The position numbers and the translations under genes are program-made. A stretch of DNA of 64,000 nucleotides from Lysobacter sp. 5GHs7-4 (GTDB lineage Bacteria; Pseudomonadota; Gammaproteobacteria; Xanthomonadales; Xanthomonadaceae): contig NZ_CP089924.1 in NCBI RefSeq assembly GCF_021284765.1, forward strand, positions 4,420,001-4,484,000, written 5' to 3'. Position 1 is the first letter of the stretch; each line of letters starts with the position of its first letter. The notes below the pieces were generated by a model. That model saw nothing but the letters and a program-made list of their open reading frames with translations, did not search any database and had not been told where the DNA came from. Below, in pieces: positions 42,591 to 52,511 of the stretch.

Positions 42591-43657
42591 CGGCGCGGCT
42601 CGCGGGCAGCTGGAGCGGTGGGCGGGGTCGCGCGCGCGGGCGCGGGCGATGTCGGCGGATTCGTGGCCGGCGCGGCGCCGGTGGTGGCGCCGGTGGTGGC
42701 GCTTGGGGTCGCAGCGGCGGCGCTCTGCGTCGCGCCAGCCGGCGCGGTGGCCGTCGGCGCGCCGGGTTCGCCCGGCGCCGGCGGCGTGGTGTCGAACTCC
42801 TCCGGATTCACCGGCGGCGGCATCGACAGCAGCACCAGCACTTCGCGGCCGCGGTCCAGCTGCGCGGCCGGCTTGACGTCGCCGATCAGGAAGGCGCGGC
42901 TGTCGTCGGGGCGCAGCGCGGCGATGGTGCCGACCGGGAACCCCGGCGGAAAACGCCCGCCCAGGCCCGAGGTCACCAGTTGGTCGCCGACCTTGACGTC
43001 GCTGGACAGCGGCACGCTGGCCAGGCGCAGGGTGTCGCTGCGGCCGTCGCCGTACACCACCAGGCGCACGCCGTTGCGCGCCACCGCCACCGGCACCGCG
43101 TGCGAGGGGTCGGTGATCAGCAGCACGCTGGCGTGCATCGGATTGACGCCGATGATCTGGCCGAGCAGGCCGCCGGAATCGATCACGCTCTGGCCGGTGC
43201 GCACGCGGTCGCGGCTGCCCGCGTCCAGGATCAGGCGCTGCCGGGTCGGGTCCAGGTCGATGTCGAGGATGGGCGCCAGCACCACGTCCAGATTGCCGCG
43301 CTCGGCCGCTTCCAGCAGGCCGCGCAGGCGCGCGTTGTCGGCGGCCAGGGTCTGCAGCCGCGCCATCCGCGCCTGGTTGACCAGCAATTCGTTGCGCAGG
43401 CGGCGGTTGTCTTCGGTGAGCTGGCCCAGGGTGCCGGCGTCGTCGTGGATGCGTTCGGCCACCCGTCCCGGCCAGCCGGCCACGGCCCACAGCGGCGCGA
43501 CCGCCACGCCGACCTGGCGGCGCGCCTGGTTGAGCCAGCCGCCGCGGTGGTCGAGCACGATCAGCACCACCGCCAGCGCCAGATAGGCGAGCAGGCGCAA
43601 GGTCCCTGCGACATCCCCGATGCGGGCGGTGGTGGGAGGACCGGCGTAAGACGGCAC
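42587..43657 (-). CDS. mreC: Rod shape-determining protein MreC
   Basis: A 356-residue bitopic protein that links MreB and PBP2. An N-terminal transmembrane helix (about 19-37), a coiled coil (70-115), and a two-lobed beta-domain (115-285) with GLLGQIIGVNPMHASVLLITDPSHAVPV near 163-190 and VTSGLGGRFPPGFPVGTI near 228-246. After residue 285 there is a Pro/Ala/Thr-rich tail of about 70 residues, similar in composition to the tail of PBP2 in the same operon. It is separated from mreB by about 190 bp. Confidence 0.94.
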   Translation of the reverse strand: MPSYAGPPTTARIGDVAGTLRLLAYLALAVVLIVLDHRGGWLNQARRQVGVAVAPLWAVAGWPGRVAERIHDDAGTLGQLTEDNRRLRNELLVNQARMARLQTLAADNARLRGLLEAAERGNLDVVLAPILDIDLDPTRQRLILDAGSRDRVRTGQSVIDSGGLLGQIIGVNPMHASVLLITDPSHAVPVAVARNGVRLVVYGDGRSDTLRLASVPLSSDVKVGDQLVTSGLGGRFPPGFPVGTIAALRPDDSRAFLIGDVKPAAQLDRGREVLVLLSMPPPVNPEEFDTTPPAPGEPGAPTATAPAGATQSAAAATPSATTGATTGAAPATNPPTSPAPARATPPTAPAAREPRR

Positions 43658-43845
43658 GGGCGGTGTCTACGAGTCGAAAGAGGCGGACGGAAGAGGCCGC
43701 GAACGCGGCGCCTGCATCGGGACGGCGTCCTGCCGTCCCGGGCTGCGAGCGGCAGGCAGGCTGCCGGCTCGCGGATGGAACAAACACTGCGATGGCCGTC
43801 GCGCTGCTGACCCACCCGCTCCGACCAGCGCGGGCGCGCGTGACC

Positions 43846-44963
<1,118 letters not shown>

Positions 44964-45144
44964 GGAAAAACAACGCTTTCCGACGCTTTTCGACGCCGGG
45001 GGTCATCCGCCGGGACGGTCCCGCCGCCGCCCCGGCCCGGGTCCGATCCGAAGCTGAATAGGGGGTGCCGCGACGACGGCCGCCGAATCCGGATTTGCGT
45101 CACAAACTGGCCGGACGGACGTACAGCGGCTACGCTAGCCGCCG

Positions 45145-45169
45145 GGCGGCATAGGGCCGCCGTTTTTTT
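45145..45169 (+). terminator. Terminator-like hairpin in the leader of the PfkB kinase gene
   Basis: GGCGGC-atagg-GCCGCC followed by G and seven T residues, 60 bp before the kinase ATG on the same strand. It could be an attenuator or simply stop upstream transcription. Confidence 0.55.
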
Positions 45170-45228
45170 GGCCGCCGCGCGCCTGTACGGCGCCGCATCG
45201 AGCGGCTCTCAACCTTGGGGTTTCAGCG

Positions 45229-46161
45229 ATGTCTGCACTGATCTGCGGTTCTCTGGCTTACGACACCATCATGGTGTTTCCCGACCAGTTCAAGAACCAC
45301 ATCCTGCCGGACAAGGTCCACATCTTGAATGTGTCGTTCCTGGTGCCGCGCATGCGCCGCGAGTTCGGCGGCTGCGCCGGCAACATCGCTTACAACCTCA
45401 AGCTGCTCGGCGGCGATCCGATTCCGATGGCCACCGTCGGCCAGGACTTCGGCCCGTACCGCGAGTGGTTCGAGGAGCAGGCGATCCGTCTGGATCAGGT
45501 CAAGGTGATCGACGAGCTGTTCACCCCGCAGGCCTTCATCACCACCGATCACGACAACAACCAGATCACCGCCTTCCATCCGGGCGCGATGATGCGTTCG
45601 TACGAGAACCACGTGCGCGACGTCGCCGGCGTCACCTTCGGCATCGTCAGCCCCGACGGCCGCGAAGGCATGCTGCAGAACGCGACCGAATTCGCCGAAG
45701 CCAACATCCCCTTCATCTTCGATCCGGGCCAGGCGATGCCGCTGTTCAACGGCGAAGAGCTGCGCCACTTCATCGAGCAGGCCGACTACGTCACCGTCAA
45801 CGATTACGAGTCCAATCTGCTGCAGGAGCGCACCGGCTGGAGCGAGAACGACATCGTCAAGCGCGTGAAGGCCTACATCACCACGCGCGGCCCGCACGGC
45901 TCGCAGATCCACACGCCGGAAAAGACCTACGACATCCCGCCGGCGCACGAGCGCCGCGTGACCGACCCGACCGGCTGCGGCGACGCGTTCCGCGCCGGCC
46001 TGATCTTCGGCATCGAGAAGGGCTACGACTGGCTGACCATCGGCCGCATGGGCAACCTGATGGGCGCGCTCAAGGTCGAGCACCCGGGCACGCAGAACCA
46101 GCGCTTCGACTACGAAGAGTTCGCCGAGCAGTTCCGCCAGCAGTTCGGCTACGCGTTGTAA
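45229..46161 (+). CDS. PfkB-family carbohydrate/nucleoside kinase (adenosine kinase-like)
   Basis: A 310-residue ribokinase-superfamily kinase. The first PfkB signature is the FGGCAGNIAYNLKLLGG segment near 46-62; the second, DPTGCGDAFRAG at 246-257, holds the catalytic base Asp252 and the anion hole. The length, start (ALICGSLAYDTIMVFPDQFK) and NNQITAFHPGAM region resemble the proteobacterial branch annotated as adenosine kinase, which would salvage adenosine to AMP; the substrate is inference. It is a single-gene unit with a terminator-like hairpin in its leader and a strong terminator after it. Confidence 0.85.
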   Translation: MSALICGSLAYDTIMVFPDQFKNHILPDKVHILNVSFLVPRMRREFGGCAGNIAYNLKLLGGDPIPMATVGQDFGPYREWFEEQAIRLDQVKVIDELFTPQAFITTDHDNNQITAFHPGAMMRSYENHVRDVAGVTFGIVSPDGREGMLQNATEFAEANIPFIFDPGQAMPLFNGEELRHFIEQADYVTVNDYESNLLQERTGWSENDIVKRVKAYITTRGPHGSQIHTPEKTYDIPPAHERRVTDPTGCGDAFRAGLIFGIEKGYDWLTIGRMGNLMGALKVEHPGTQNQRFDYEEFAEQFRQQFGYAL

Positions 46162-46184
46162 GCGCGAGGCGCGGCGTTCGATAC

Positions 46185-46217
46185 GAAAATCCCGGCCTCG
46201 CGCCGGGATTTTCTTTT
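46185..46217. terminator. Strong rho-independent terminator
   Basis: GAAAATCCCGGC-ctcgc-GCCGGGATTTTC, a perfect 12-bp stem followed by TTTT, 23 bp after the kinase stop. The A/T-flanked arms could also terminate the convergent GNAT operon. Confidence 0.9.
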
Positions 46218-46260
46218 GCACGGCCGGGGCGTCGCCTCGTCGCGACGGCGCGCGCAGCGA

Positions 46261-46740
46261 TCAGTCGCGCAGGCGCTTGCGGAACACCGCAACCTCTTCG
46301 CCGCCTTGTCGCGCGGTTTGCAGATACTCCCAGCGCAGGCTATGCATCAGGCTGACGGCGGTCGCGGTGCCGGTGTACAGCGCGGCATCGCCGCGCCGGC
46401 GCGCCAGTTCCTCCAAGGCGACGATCAGTCGCGCGCCCACCCCGCGCCGGCGCCAGGCCGGCGCGACCAGCGCCGCCGCGGCCCAGGGCGTGTACTGCGC
46501 GCACTCGTCGATCGAGGCCGCCTTCAACGCCGCCACGCCGATCGCCGCGCCCTGATGCAGCGCCACCACGCCGATCGGCAGCGCATCGCGGCTGCGGAAC
46601 GCGGCCAGATCGGCGGCCGCGTCGCCGGGGCCTTCGGCACCGTAGTAATCGGGCCATTCGCTTTCGAACAGGCGCCGCAAGTCGGCGGTCGCCGTCGGAT
46701 GGTCGGCCAACAGCGCGACCTGGATCTCGTCGCCGCTCAT
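46261..46740 (-). CDS. GNAT-family N-acetyltransferase
   Basis: A 159-residue acetyltransferase. GNAT features: the opening VALLADHPTATADLRRLFESEWPDYYG, a central beta-strand pair (GVVALHQGAAIGVAALKA), and the acetyl-CoA loop APAWRRRGVGARLI near 92-105. The PDYYG segment resembles small-molecule (aminoglycoside-like) acetyltransferase relatives, but the substrate is unknown. Its ATG overlaps the stop of the GH25 gene, making it the third gene of a lipoprotein-GH25-GNAT operon. Confidence 0.8.
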   Translation of the reverse strand: MSGDEIQVALLADHPTATADLRRLFESEWPDYYGAEGPGDAAADLAAFRSRDALPIGVVALHQGAAIGVAALKAASIDECAQYTPWAAAALVAPAWRRRGVGARLIVALEELARRRGDAALYTGTATAVSLMHSLRWEYLQTARQGGEEVAVFRKRLRD

Positions 46741-47459
46741 GGCGCCGCCTCGCGCCATCGCGCGAATGCCGCGGCGTCGCCTTCGAACACGTTCAAGTCC
46801 ACCGGTCCCGCGATGCCGCGCACGCGGCCGCGATTGTGGTACTGCCAGAACGCCCACGGCGTGCCCGCGTCGGGCAGGCGCACGATCGAGCGGCGCCACA
46901 GCGCATGCGGCGGCAGATCGCCGCGATGCGCGGCGAGAAACTCCGGCGTGACGTACAGCAACACGGGCTTGCCGTAGGCGGCCTCCACCGTCGTCAGATA
47001 GGCATCGAGTTCGCGACGCAATTCCGCGCCGCTGAGGCTGCGGCCGCAGTTGCCGCCGAACTCCAGATCCAGCGCCGGCGGCAGCGCGTCGGCATCGCGC
47101 GGCACGGCGTCGATGAAGTTGCGCGCCTGCTCGGCGCCCGGCTTGCACCAGGTGAAGAAGTGGTAGGCGCCGACCGCCAGCCCGGCCGCGCGCGCATCGC
47201 GCCGGTTCTGCGCGTAGCGGCGGTCGCGGTGGTCGCCGCCTTCGCTGGCCTTGAGGTAGGCGAAGGCGACATCGTCGGACGCCACCGCGCGCCAGTCGAT
47301 CGCGCCCTGGTGGTGAGAGACGTCGATGCCGCGCACGGGATAGCGCGCGCGATCGGGCTGCCAATGCAGGAACCACAGCCAGCCCAGCGACGCGGCCAGC
47401 ACCGCGGCCGCGGCCGCACCGACGCAGACGGCGGCGATGCGCCAGCCGCGCGCGCTCAC
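46737..47459 (-). CDS. Membrane-anchored GH25 lysozyme
   Basis: A 240-residue glycoside hydrolase of family 25 (muramidase). An N-terminal transmembrane helix (about 7-31) anchors it, with the catalytic domain outside. GH25 residues: Asp46 in GIDVSHHQG, and the DxE pair Asp131/Glu133 in LDLEFGG; FWQYHNRGRVRGIAGPVDLNVFEG closes the domain. Such enzymes cut between N-acetylmuramic acid and N-acetylglucosamine in bacterial walls; a predatory Lysobacter-like organism could use it for attack or remodelling. The start is GTG at 47459, overlapping the upstream stop (GTGA). Confidence 0.9.
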   Translation of the reverse strand: MSARGWRIAAVCVGAAAAAVLAASLGWLWFLHWQPDRARYPVRGIDVSHHQGAIDWRAVASDDVAFAYLKASEGGDHRDRRYAQNRRDARAAGLAVGAYHFFTWCKPGAEQARNFIDAVPRDADALPPALDLEFGGNCGRSLSGAELRRELDAYLTTVEAAYGKPVLLYVTPEFLAAHRGDLPPHALWRRSIVRLPDAGTPWAFWQYHNRGRVRGIAGPVDLNVFEGDAAAFARWREAAP

Positions 47460-48181
47460 TTCCAGCCCGGCAGCCGGCTGGCGTCCAGGCCGCCGACCTC
47501 GAACACCGCCGTGCGCGTGCCGCCGGCCTTGACCGGGAACTCGATCGCGATGGTCTTGGCGCCGCGCACGGTACGCCACAACATGCGCTCGTCCTCGATG
47601 AACATCGCCGTGGCCTCGTCGGTCTTGGGCCGGCTCGCGGCCACCGGCTTGGGCGCCGCGTCGTCGACCTTGAGCTTGACCTTGCAGCCGCCGTAGCAAT
47701 CGAAGTCGCCGGCCTGCAGCACCAGGTAACTGCTGCGCCCCCAGGCGGGATGGTCGCGGAAGATCAGCCGCACCTCGTGCGCACCGCCGCCGTCGGTGTC
47801 GATATGGTCCTTGGCGTAGAGCGCGGCCGAGCGCTGCTCGCCGCCGGAGATCACCGGCTCGGTCTGGTACGACCACAGCGCGGCCAGACGGCGCGCCTCC
47901 AGCGCCTTCACCGCTTCGACCTTGGCGACCTCGTACTGCGCCTTGATGCGCGCCGCGGCCTTGCTGTTGGGGTACTGCGCGGTCAGCACGTCGCCGTGCG
48001 CGCGCGCGACGTCCCATTTGTTCAAGGCCACCGCCGCCTCGAAGGACTGGGCCATCGCCTCGGCGGCCTTCTCGTCCGCGGCGGCCTTGGCGGCGATCGC
48101 GACCTGCGGATCCTCGGCGGGTTTGCAGGCGCCCAGCGCGAGCGCGGCGGCGAGCAACAACATCGGCGTCCTGGAATTCAT
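47456..48181 (-). CDS. Putative lipoprotein upstream of the GH25 lysozyme
   Basis: A 241-residue protein of unknown function. Residues 1-19 form a lipoprotein signal with lipobox LGAC (Cys19). Residues 20-100 are helical and alanine-rich (KAAADEKAAEAMAQSF to VEAVKALEARR). The C-terminal part (105-241) is a beta-rich domain with a DFDCYGGCKVKLKVDD motif whose two cysteines may be bonded. It is the first gene of the operon with GH25 and GNAT, overlapping the former by four bases. No Shine-Dalgarno sequence is obvious; a four-copy 7-bp repeat lies 18-45 bp upstream of the start. Confidence 0.7.
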   Translation of the reverse strand: MNSRTPMLLLAAALALGACKPAEDPQVAIAAKAAADEKAAEAMAQSFEAAVALNKWDVARAHGDVLTAQYPNSKAAARIKAQYEVAKVEAVKALEARRLAALWSYQTEPVISGGEQRSAALYAKDHIDTDGGGAHEVRLIFRDHPAWGRSSYLVLQAGDFDCYGGCKVKLKVDDAAPKPVAASRPKTDEATAMFIEDERMLWRTVRGAKTIAIEFPVKAGGTRTAVFEVGGLDASRLPGWK

Positions 48182-48198
48182 GCGGCAAGTCTCGATAG

Positions 48199-48226
48199 GG
48201 TTCGTGGTTCGTGGTTCGTGGTTCGT
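48199..48226. repeat. Four tandem copies of a 7-bp unit
   Basis: GGTTCGT occurs four times without interruption (48199, 48206, 48213, 48220), upstream of the lipoprotein start at 48181. Slippage at such a site could change promoter spacing. Confidence 0.9.
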
Positions 48227-48245
48227 CGTTAAAATCGGAACGGCC

Positions 48246-49214
48246 TTACGGTGGCCCCGCCAGCGCCGCTACGGCTTGCGCGACCGCATCCGGACGCTCC
48301 ATCAGCGACATATGACCGCAGCCGTCCAGCAGCACCCGCCGCGCCTGCGGCATGCGCGCGGCGTACAACGCCATCGCGCTGGCGTCGATCACCGCATCCT
48401 GCCGGCACCATAGCAGCAGCGCGGGCTGGCGGATGCGCTGCGCTTCCTCGCCGGGCAGGAAACGCTCGGGACCGCGGCCGATGCGGTTCAGCACCGCTTG
48501 CTCGAACGCGGCATCGCGCTTGCGGCGCGCGATGTAGATCGCATCGGCGGGCCAGGGAATCGTGGGCTTGGCGGCGGCGTCGAAGAACACCGTGTCCAGG
48601 TAGCGCTGCAAGCTGGCGCCGTCGTGCACCGCGAACGGATTGCGGCCGGCCAGCACCTCGATGCCGAAACGGTTGTCGCGAAAACGCACGCCGGCCGCGT
48701 CGAGCAGGCCCAGCCGGTCGACCTCGCGCGGATAGCGCGCCGCGGTCAGCGCGGCGATGCCGCCGCCCATGGAGTGCCCGATCAGCACCACCTCGCCGCC
48801 CTGCGGCCGCGCCACGCGTTCGATGAAACGCGCCAGTCGCGCGCTCTGGGCCACGAAGCCGTAATCGCCGCCGTCGCGGCGCTGGCTTTCGCCCCAGCCC
48901 GGCAGATCCGGGATCAGCAGCCGATAGCGGCCGCGCAGCCGCTGCGCGAGCGGGTACCAGTTTTCCTTGCTGCCGGTAAAGCCGTGCACCAGCACCAATG
49001 TGGGCGCGCCGGCCGGCGCTTCGTTGCTGTACGCGTAGACCCAACGATGCTCATCGAGCACCAGGCTGTCGCGCGAGAGGCCCGCGGCGATGCGCTGACG
49101 ATGGAAGTCGGCCAGCACCAGACCGTAGGGATTGCGCCACAGCAGCACCGCGACCACCGCAAACGACGCGGCCGCCACGAGGGCGGCCGCGTAGAGGGCA
49201 CGACGCCAGCGCAT
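48246..49214 (-). CDS. Membrane-anchored alpha/beta hydrolase
   Basis: A 322-residue hydrolase with an N-terminal transmembrane helix (about 8-26) or uncleaved signal. The alpha/beta fold starts with LVLVHGFTGSKENW (oxyanion hole HGF at 77-79). The triad is Ser148 in GHSMGG, Asp273 in CRQDAVID, and His301 in GCGHMSLMERP. The HGFTGSKENW and GHSMGGGIA segments recall lipases and esterases of the abhydrolase_1 family; the substrate is unknown. Its start is 6 bp after the stop of the M1 peptidase gene, so the two are likely cotranscribed. Confidence 0.86.
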   Translation of the reverse strand: MRWRRALYAAALVAAASFAVVAVLLWRNPYGLVLADFHRQRIAAGLSRDSLVLDEHRWVYAYSNEAPAGAPTLVLVHGFTGSKENWYPLAQRLRGRYRLLIPDLPGWGESQRRDGGDYGFVAQSARLARFIERVARPQGGEVVLIGHSMGGGIAALTAARYPREVDRLGLLDAAGVRFRDNRFGIEVLAGRNPFAVHDGASLQRYLDTVFFDAAAKPTIPWPADAIYIARRKRDAAFEQAVLNRIGRGPERFLPGEEAQRIRQPALLLWCRQDAVIDASAMALYAARMPQARRVLLDGCGHMSLMERPDAVAQAVAALAGPP

Positions 49215-49220
49215 GGCGTC

Positions 49221-51164
49221 TTACTGGGCGGCCTGCGGCGCGGCCTTGGCCTTGGCGATCACCGCCGCGACCGAATCGGTCGTGATCGGGTGATAGCCCG
49301 GCTTGGCCTTGGCGAAGGTGTCCTCGGCCAGCTTCAGGCCGGCCGGCGTTTTCACCAGCTCGCTGTAGGTCGGCATGATCAGCTTGCGGCGGCCGATGCG
49401 CTGCAGGAACGCGGCGATCGCCTCGTTGGCCTGCGTGTAGCCGCTGCGCACGGTCAGCGGATACCAGCGCTGCGCGATCTCGCCGTTGGGCGTGCCGGTG
49501 ATCTTGTAGGCGGCGTCCAGCGCCTTGAGCTGATCGACGCTGAGCGTGTCCGGCATGCCTTCGATGAAGTGCACCCATTCCTGGGTCGACCACTTCGCGG
49601 TCGCGGCCTTGTCCGGCAGAGTGCCCGCGTCGATCCAGGCCTTGCGCGCGGCGTCGATGGCGTCGAAGCGCGCCGACGGCGTCTGCGGCGCGTTGGCCGG
49701 CACGCCCGGCTCGTACAGCCAGGCGTCGAACTCGGCCTGGGTGACCTTGCCCGGGTACTTGTCGAGCAGGTTGGCCTTGGCGTAGTCGACGAACTGCTGG
49801 GTCGAGATGCTCTGGAACGCGAAGTGGTCGAAGTAACCGCGCAGGAAGGCGTCGAAATTCTCGCGGCCGAAACGCTGCTCCAGGAACTGCAGGAACCACG
49901 CGCCCTTCGTATAGACGGTGCCGGTGAGGTTGTCGTCCGGATCGGTCAGGTCGCCCGGCTTCACCGCCAGGCGCTGCAGCGCCTTGTTGTCCTCGGTGAA
50001 CTCGGACTTGAGCTCGTTGCGGCCGATCAGGCTCTCCATGTCGGCGCGCTCCTTGCCGTACAGCACTTCGACGATGCGGTTCTCGACGTAGCTGGTGAAG
50101 CCTTCGTTGAGCCAGGCGTCGTTCGACGTGGAGAAGGTCACCAGGTTGCCGGACCAGCTGTGCGCGAGCTCATGCGCGATCAGCGACACCAGCGACTTGT
50201 CGCCGACGATCGCGGTCGGAGTGGCGAAGGTCAGGCGCGGATTCTCCATGCCGCCGTACGGGAACGACGGCGGCAGCACCAGGATGTCGTAACGGTCCCA
50301 GCGGTAGGGGCCGTACAGCTTCTCGGCGGTCTCCATCATCTTCTCGGTGTCGGAGAACTCGGCCACCGCCTTGGGCGCCATCGCCGGCTCCGCCCACACG
50401 CCGCTGCGCTGCGAGATCGGCTGGAACACCAGGTCGCCGGCCGCGATCGCGAGCAGGTAGGACGGGATCTTCTGCGGCATCTTGAATTCGTAGTCGCCGT
50501 CGCGCGCCGCCTTGGGATCGTTGTCGGCGCTCATCAGCACCATCGCGTCCTTGGGCGAGGTCACGTGCGCGGTGTAGGTGAAGCGCACGCTGGGCGTATC
50601 CTGCAACGGCACCCACGAACGCGCGTGGATCTGCTGCGACTGGCTGAACATGAAGGGCGTCTTCTTGCCCTCGGTCATCGCCGGGGTCAGCCACTGCAGG
50701 CCCGACGCGCTGGGCGAGGTCTTGTAGGTCACGCGGATGCGCGCGTTGCGCTCCGGCGTTTCGATGGTGAGCTTGCTGCCCAGCAGCTTGTCGGCCGGCG
50801 CCAGCGCGAACTTGAGATCGTTCCACTTGCCGTCGCTGCGCTCGCCGACGATCTTCTCGATGGTCAGATCGCGCGTGTCCAGCACCAGCTGGGTGGCGGT
50901 CTTGTCGACCCAGTTGAGGGTGTAGGTGGCCGAGCCGCTGAGCTGCTTCTGCTCGAAGTCGACCGCCAGCTGCAGGGCCAGATCGTCGATCCGGACCTTG
51001 CCGGGCTGGGCGTAGGAATGCTCGTCGACCGCGGCGGTCTGGGTCACGGCGGTCTCCGTCTTGGCGGCGGGAGTGGCGGCGCCGTCGGCGGACGGCGCGG
51101 TCTCGCGCGAGCAACCCAGGGCGAGCGCGGCGGCGAGGCAAACGGTAAGGATCGAATAACGCAT
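49221..51164 (-). CDS. M1-family aminopeptidase lipoprotein
   Basis: A 647-residue zinc metallopeptidase exported as a lipoprotein (lipobox-like ALGC with Cys18). The N-terminal beta domain (50-245) leads to the exopeptidase motif GGMEN at 304-308 and the zinc motif HELAHSW with His331, His335 and Glu354 (NEGF) as ligands and Glu332 catalytic. The C-terminal armadillo-like helical domain (about 515-640) resembles leukotriene A4 hydrolase. It should remove N-terminal residues from peptides in the periplasm or at the surface. ATG at 51164 begins a normal lipoprotein signal; a longer frame lacks support. Confidence 0.92.
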   Translation of the reverse strand: MRYSILTVCLAAALALGCSRETAPSADGAATPAAKTETAVTQTAAVDEHSYAQPGKVRIDDLALQLAVDFEQKQLSGSATYTLNWVDKTATQLVLDTRDLTIEKIVGERSDGKWNDLKFALAPADKLLGSKLTIETPERNARIRVTYKTSPSASGLQWLTPAMTEGKKTPFMFSQSQQIHARSWVPLQDTPSVRFTYTAHVTSPKDAMVLMSADNDPKAARDGDYEFKMPQKIPSYLLAIAAGDLVFQPISQRSGVWAEPAMAPKAVAEFSDTEKMMETAEKLYGPYRWDRYDILVLPPSFPYGGMENPRLTFATPTAIVGDKSLVSLIAHELAHSWSGNLVTFSTSNDAWLNEGFTSYVENRIVEVLYGKERADMESLIGRNELKSEFTEDNKALQRLAVKPGDLTDPDDNLTGTVYTKGAWFLQFLEQRFGRENFDAFLRGYFDHFAFQSISTQQFVDYAKANLLDKYPGKVTQAEFDAWLYEPGVPANAPQTPSARFDAIDAARKAWIDAGTLPDKAATAKWSTQEWVHFIEGMPDTLSVDQLKALDAAYKITGTPNGEIAQRWYPLTVRSGYTQANEAIAAFLQRIGRRKLIMPTYSELVKTPAGLKLAEDTFAKAKPGYHPITTDSVAAVIAKAKAAPQAAQ

Positions 51165-51381
51165 GGAAGGCCCACGACTAGGGATCGAGCCTTCGAGTTT
51201 AGCGCCTGATCCGCGCCGGGGGCACCGCACAGCATGGCGGTTCGCCCGCCCGTGGTCAGCCCCGGCGCCGCAACGCTGATTTCCGGCCCGCGACGCTGCA
51301 ACGATCCGTCCCGCGCGCCCGGCTGCGCCCGTGCGGACGGGCGCCTAGCATCGGCGGCCTCTCCCCTTTCGGAACGACACG

Positions 51382-52122
51382 ATGACTTCCCTTGCAGGCA
51401 AAGTGGCCCTGGTCACCGGCGGCAGCCGCGGTATCGGCGCGGCCACCGCGCAACGCCTGGCGCGCGACGGCGCCGATGTGGTGCTGACCTACGCCGCCTC
51501 GCCGGACCGCGCGCAGGCGGTGGTCGCGGCGATCCAGGCCGGCGGACGGCGCGCGCTGGCGATCCAGGCCGACAGCGCCGACCCGGAGGCGGTGATCGCC
51601 GCGGTCGAGCGCACCGTGGCCGAGTTCGGCCGCCTCGACATCCTGGTCAACAACGCCGGCATCTTCATGTACGGGCCGTTCGAGGACGAATCGCGCGAAA
51701 GTTTCGAACGCGCGATCGCGATCAACGTGCAGGCGCCGTTCGTCGCCGCCCAGGCCGCGTCCAGGCACATGGGCGAAGGCGGCCGCATCATCACCATCGG
51801 CAGCTGCCTGGGCGAGCGCGTGGGCGCGCCGGGCATGACCCTGTACTCGCTGACCAAGTTCGCCACGGTCGGCCTGAGCAAGGGCCTGGCGCAGGACCTG
51901 GGCGCGCGCGGCATCACCGCCAACGTGGTCCAGCCGGGCCCGATCGACACCGAGATGAACCCCGCCGACGGCGAAGGCGCCGACGGCCAGCGCGCGGGCC
52001 TGCCGCTGGGACGCTACGGCGAAGCCGACGAGGTCGCCGACGCGGTGGCGTTCCTGGCCGGCCCGGGCGGACGCTTCATCACCGGCGCCGCGATCTCGGT
52101 CGACGGCGGCTTCTCGGCCTGA
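51382..52122 (+). CDS. SDR-family oxidoreductase, FabG-like
   Basis: A 246-residue NAD(P)H-dependent short-chain dehydrogenase. The nucleotide motif TGGSRGIG is at 12-19, NNAG at 90-93, and the catalytic triad Ser141 (GSCLG), Tyr155 and Lys159 (YSLTK). An arginine in GGSRGIG and the [10 protein letters not shown] segment suggest NADP(H). The closing SVDGGFSA is typical. Members reduce ketones or oxidise alcohols; the substrate is not inferable. It begins after a GGAACGACACG weak site, and the SMR gene follows after 7 bp, so they form an operon. Confidence 0.9.
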   Translation: MTSLAGKVALVTGGSRGIGAATAQRLARDGADVVLTYAASPDRAQAVVAAIQAGGRRALAIQADSADPEAVIAAVERTVAEFGRLDILVNNAGIFMYGPFEDESRESFERAIAINVQAPFVAAQAASRHMGEGGRIITIGSCLGERVGAPGMTLYSLTKFATVGLSKGLAQDLGARGITANVVQPGPIDTEMNPADGEGADGQRAGLPLGRYGEADEVADAVAFLAGPGGRFITGAAISVDGGFSA

Positions 52123-52129
52123 GCCGGCG

Positions 52130-52462
52130 ATGACGCGCGCGGCGATGCTGGCCTGGGCGCTGCTGGTCGGCGCGGGCCTGCTGGAAATCGTCTGGGCGAT
52201 CGCACTGAAGCAGAGCGAGGGTTTCGCGCGCCTGTGGCCCAGCGCGATCGGCCTGGGCGCCGCGATCGCCAGCTTCGCCTTGCTGGCGTTGGCGCTGAAG
52301 TGGTTGCCGGTGGGCACCGCCTACGCGGTCTGGGTCGGCATCGGCACGGTCGGCGTCGCGATCGCGGGCATCGTCGCTTTCGGCGAGCCCGCGAGCGCGG
52401 CGCGGCTGCTGTGCCTGGCGCTGATCGTGGGCGGCGTGATCGGGTTGAAGCTGGTGCACTGA
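52130..52462 (+). CDS. sugE: SMR-family exporter, SugE/Gdx-like
   Basis: A 110-residue four-helix small multidrug resistance protein that works as a dual-topology dimer. The essential glutamate is in [17 protein letters not shown] (Glu19), and the [17 protein letters not shown] segment is the marker that separates SugE/Gdx guanidinium exporters from EmrE-type drug exporters. [14 protein letters not shown] near 63-76 is also conserved. It probably exports guanidinium. No guanidine riboswitch was noticed upstream; the gene is translated 7 bp after an SDR gene. Confidence 0.88.
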   Translation: MTRAAMLAWALLVGAGLLEIVWAIALKQSEGFARLWPSAIGLGAAIASFALLALALKWLPVGTAYAVWVGIGTVGVAIAGIVAFGEPASAARLLCLALIVGGVIGLKLVH

Positions 52463-52511
52463 GGCCGCGCGCGCGCATGCGCGGCGCTGATGCCGTCCCG
52501 CCGCGCGGCCC

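Noticed and set aside
39615..43586. 1323-codon plus-strand frame opposite mrdA-mreC
   Set aside because: Arg/Ala/His-rich shadow across several genuine minus-strand genes with recognised domains.
48498..51209. 903-codon plus-strand frame opposite the hydrolase and M1 peptidase genes
   Set aside because: Shadow frame; no domain, and the minus strand carries complete catalytic motifs.
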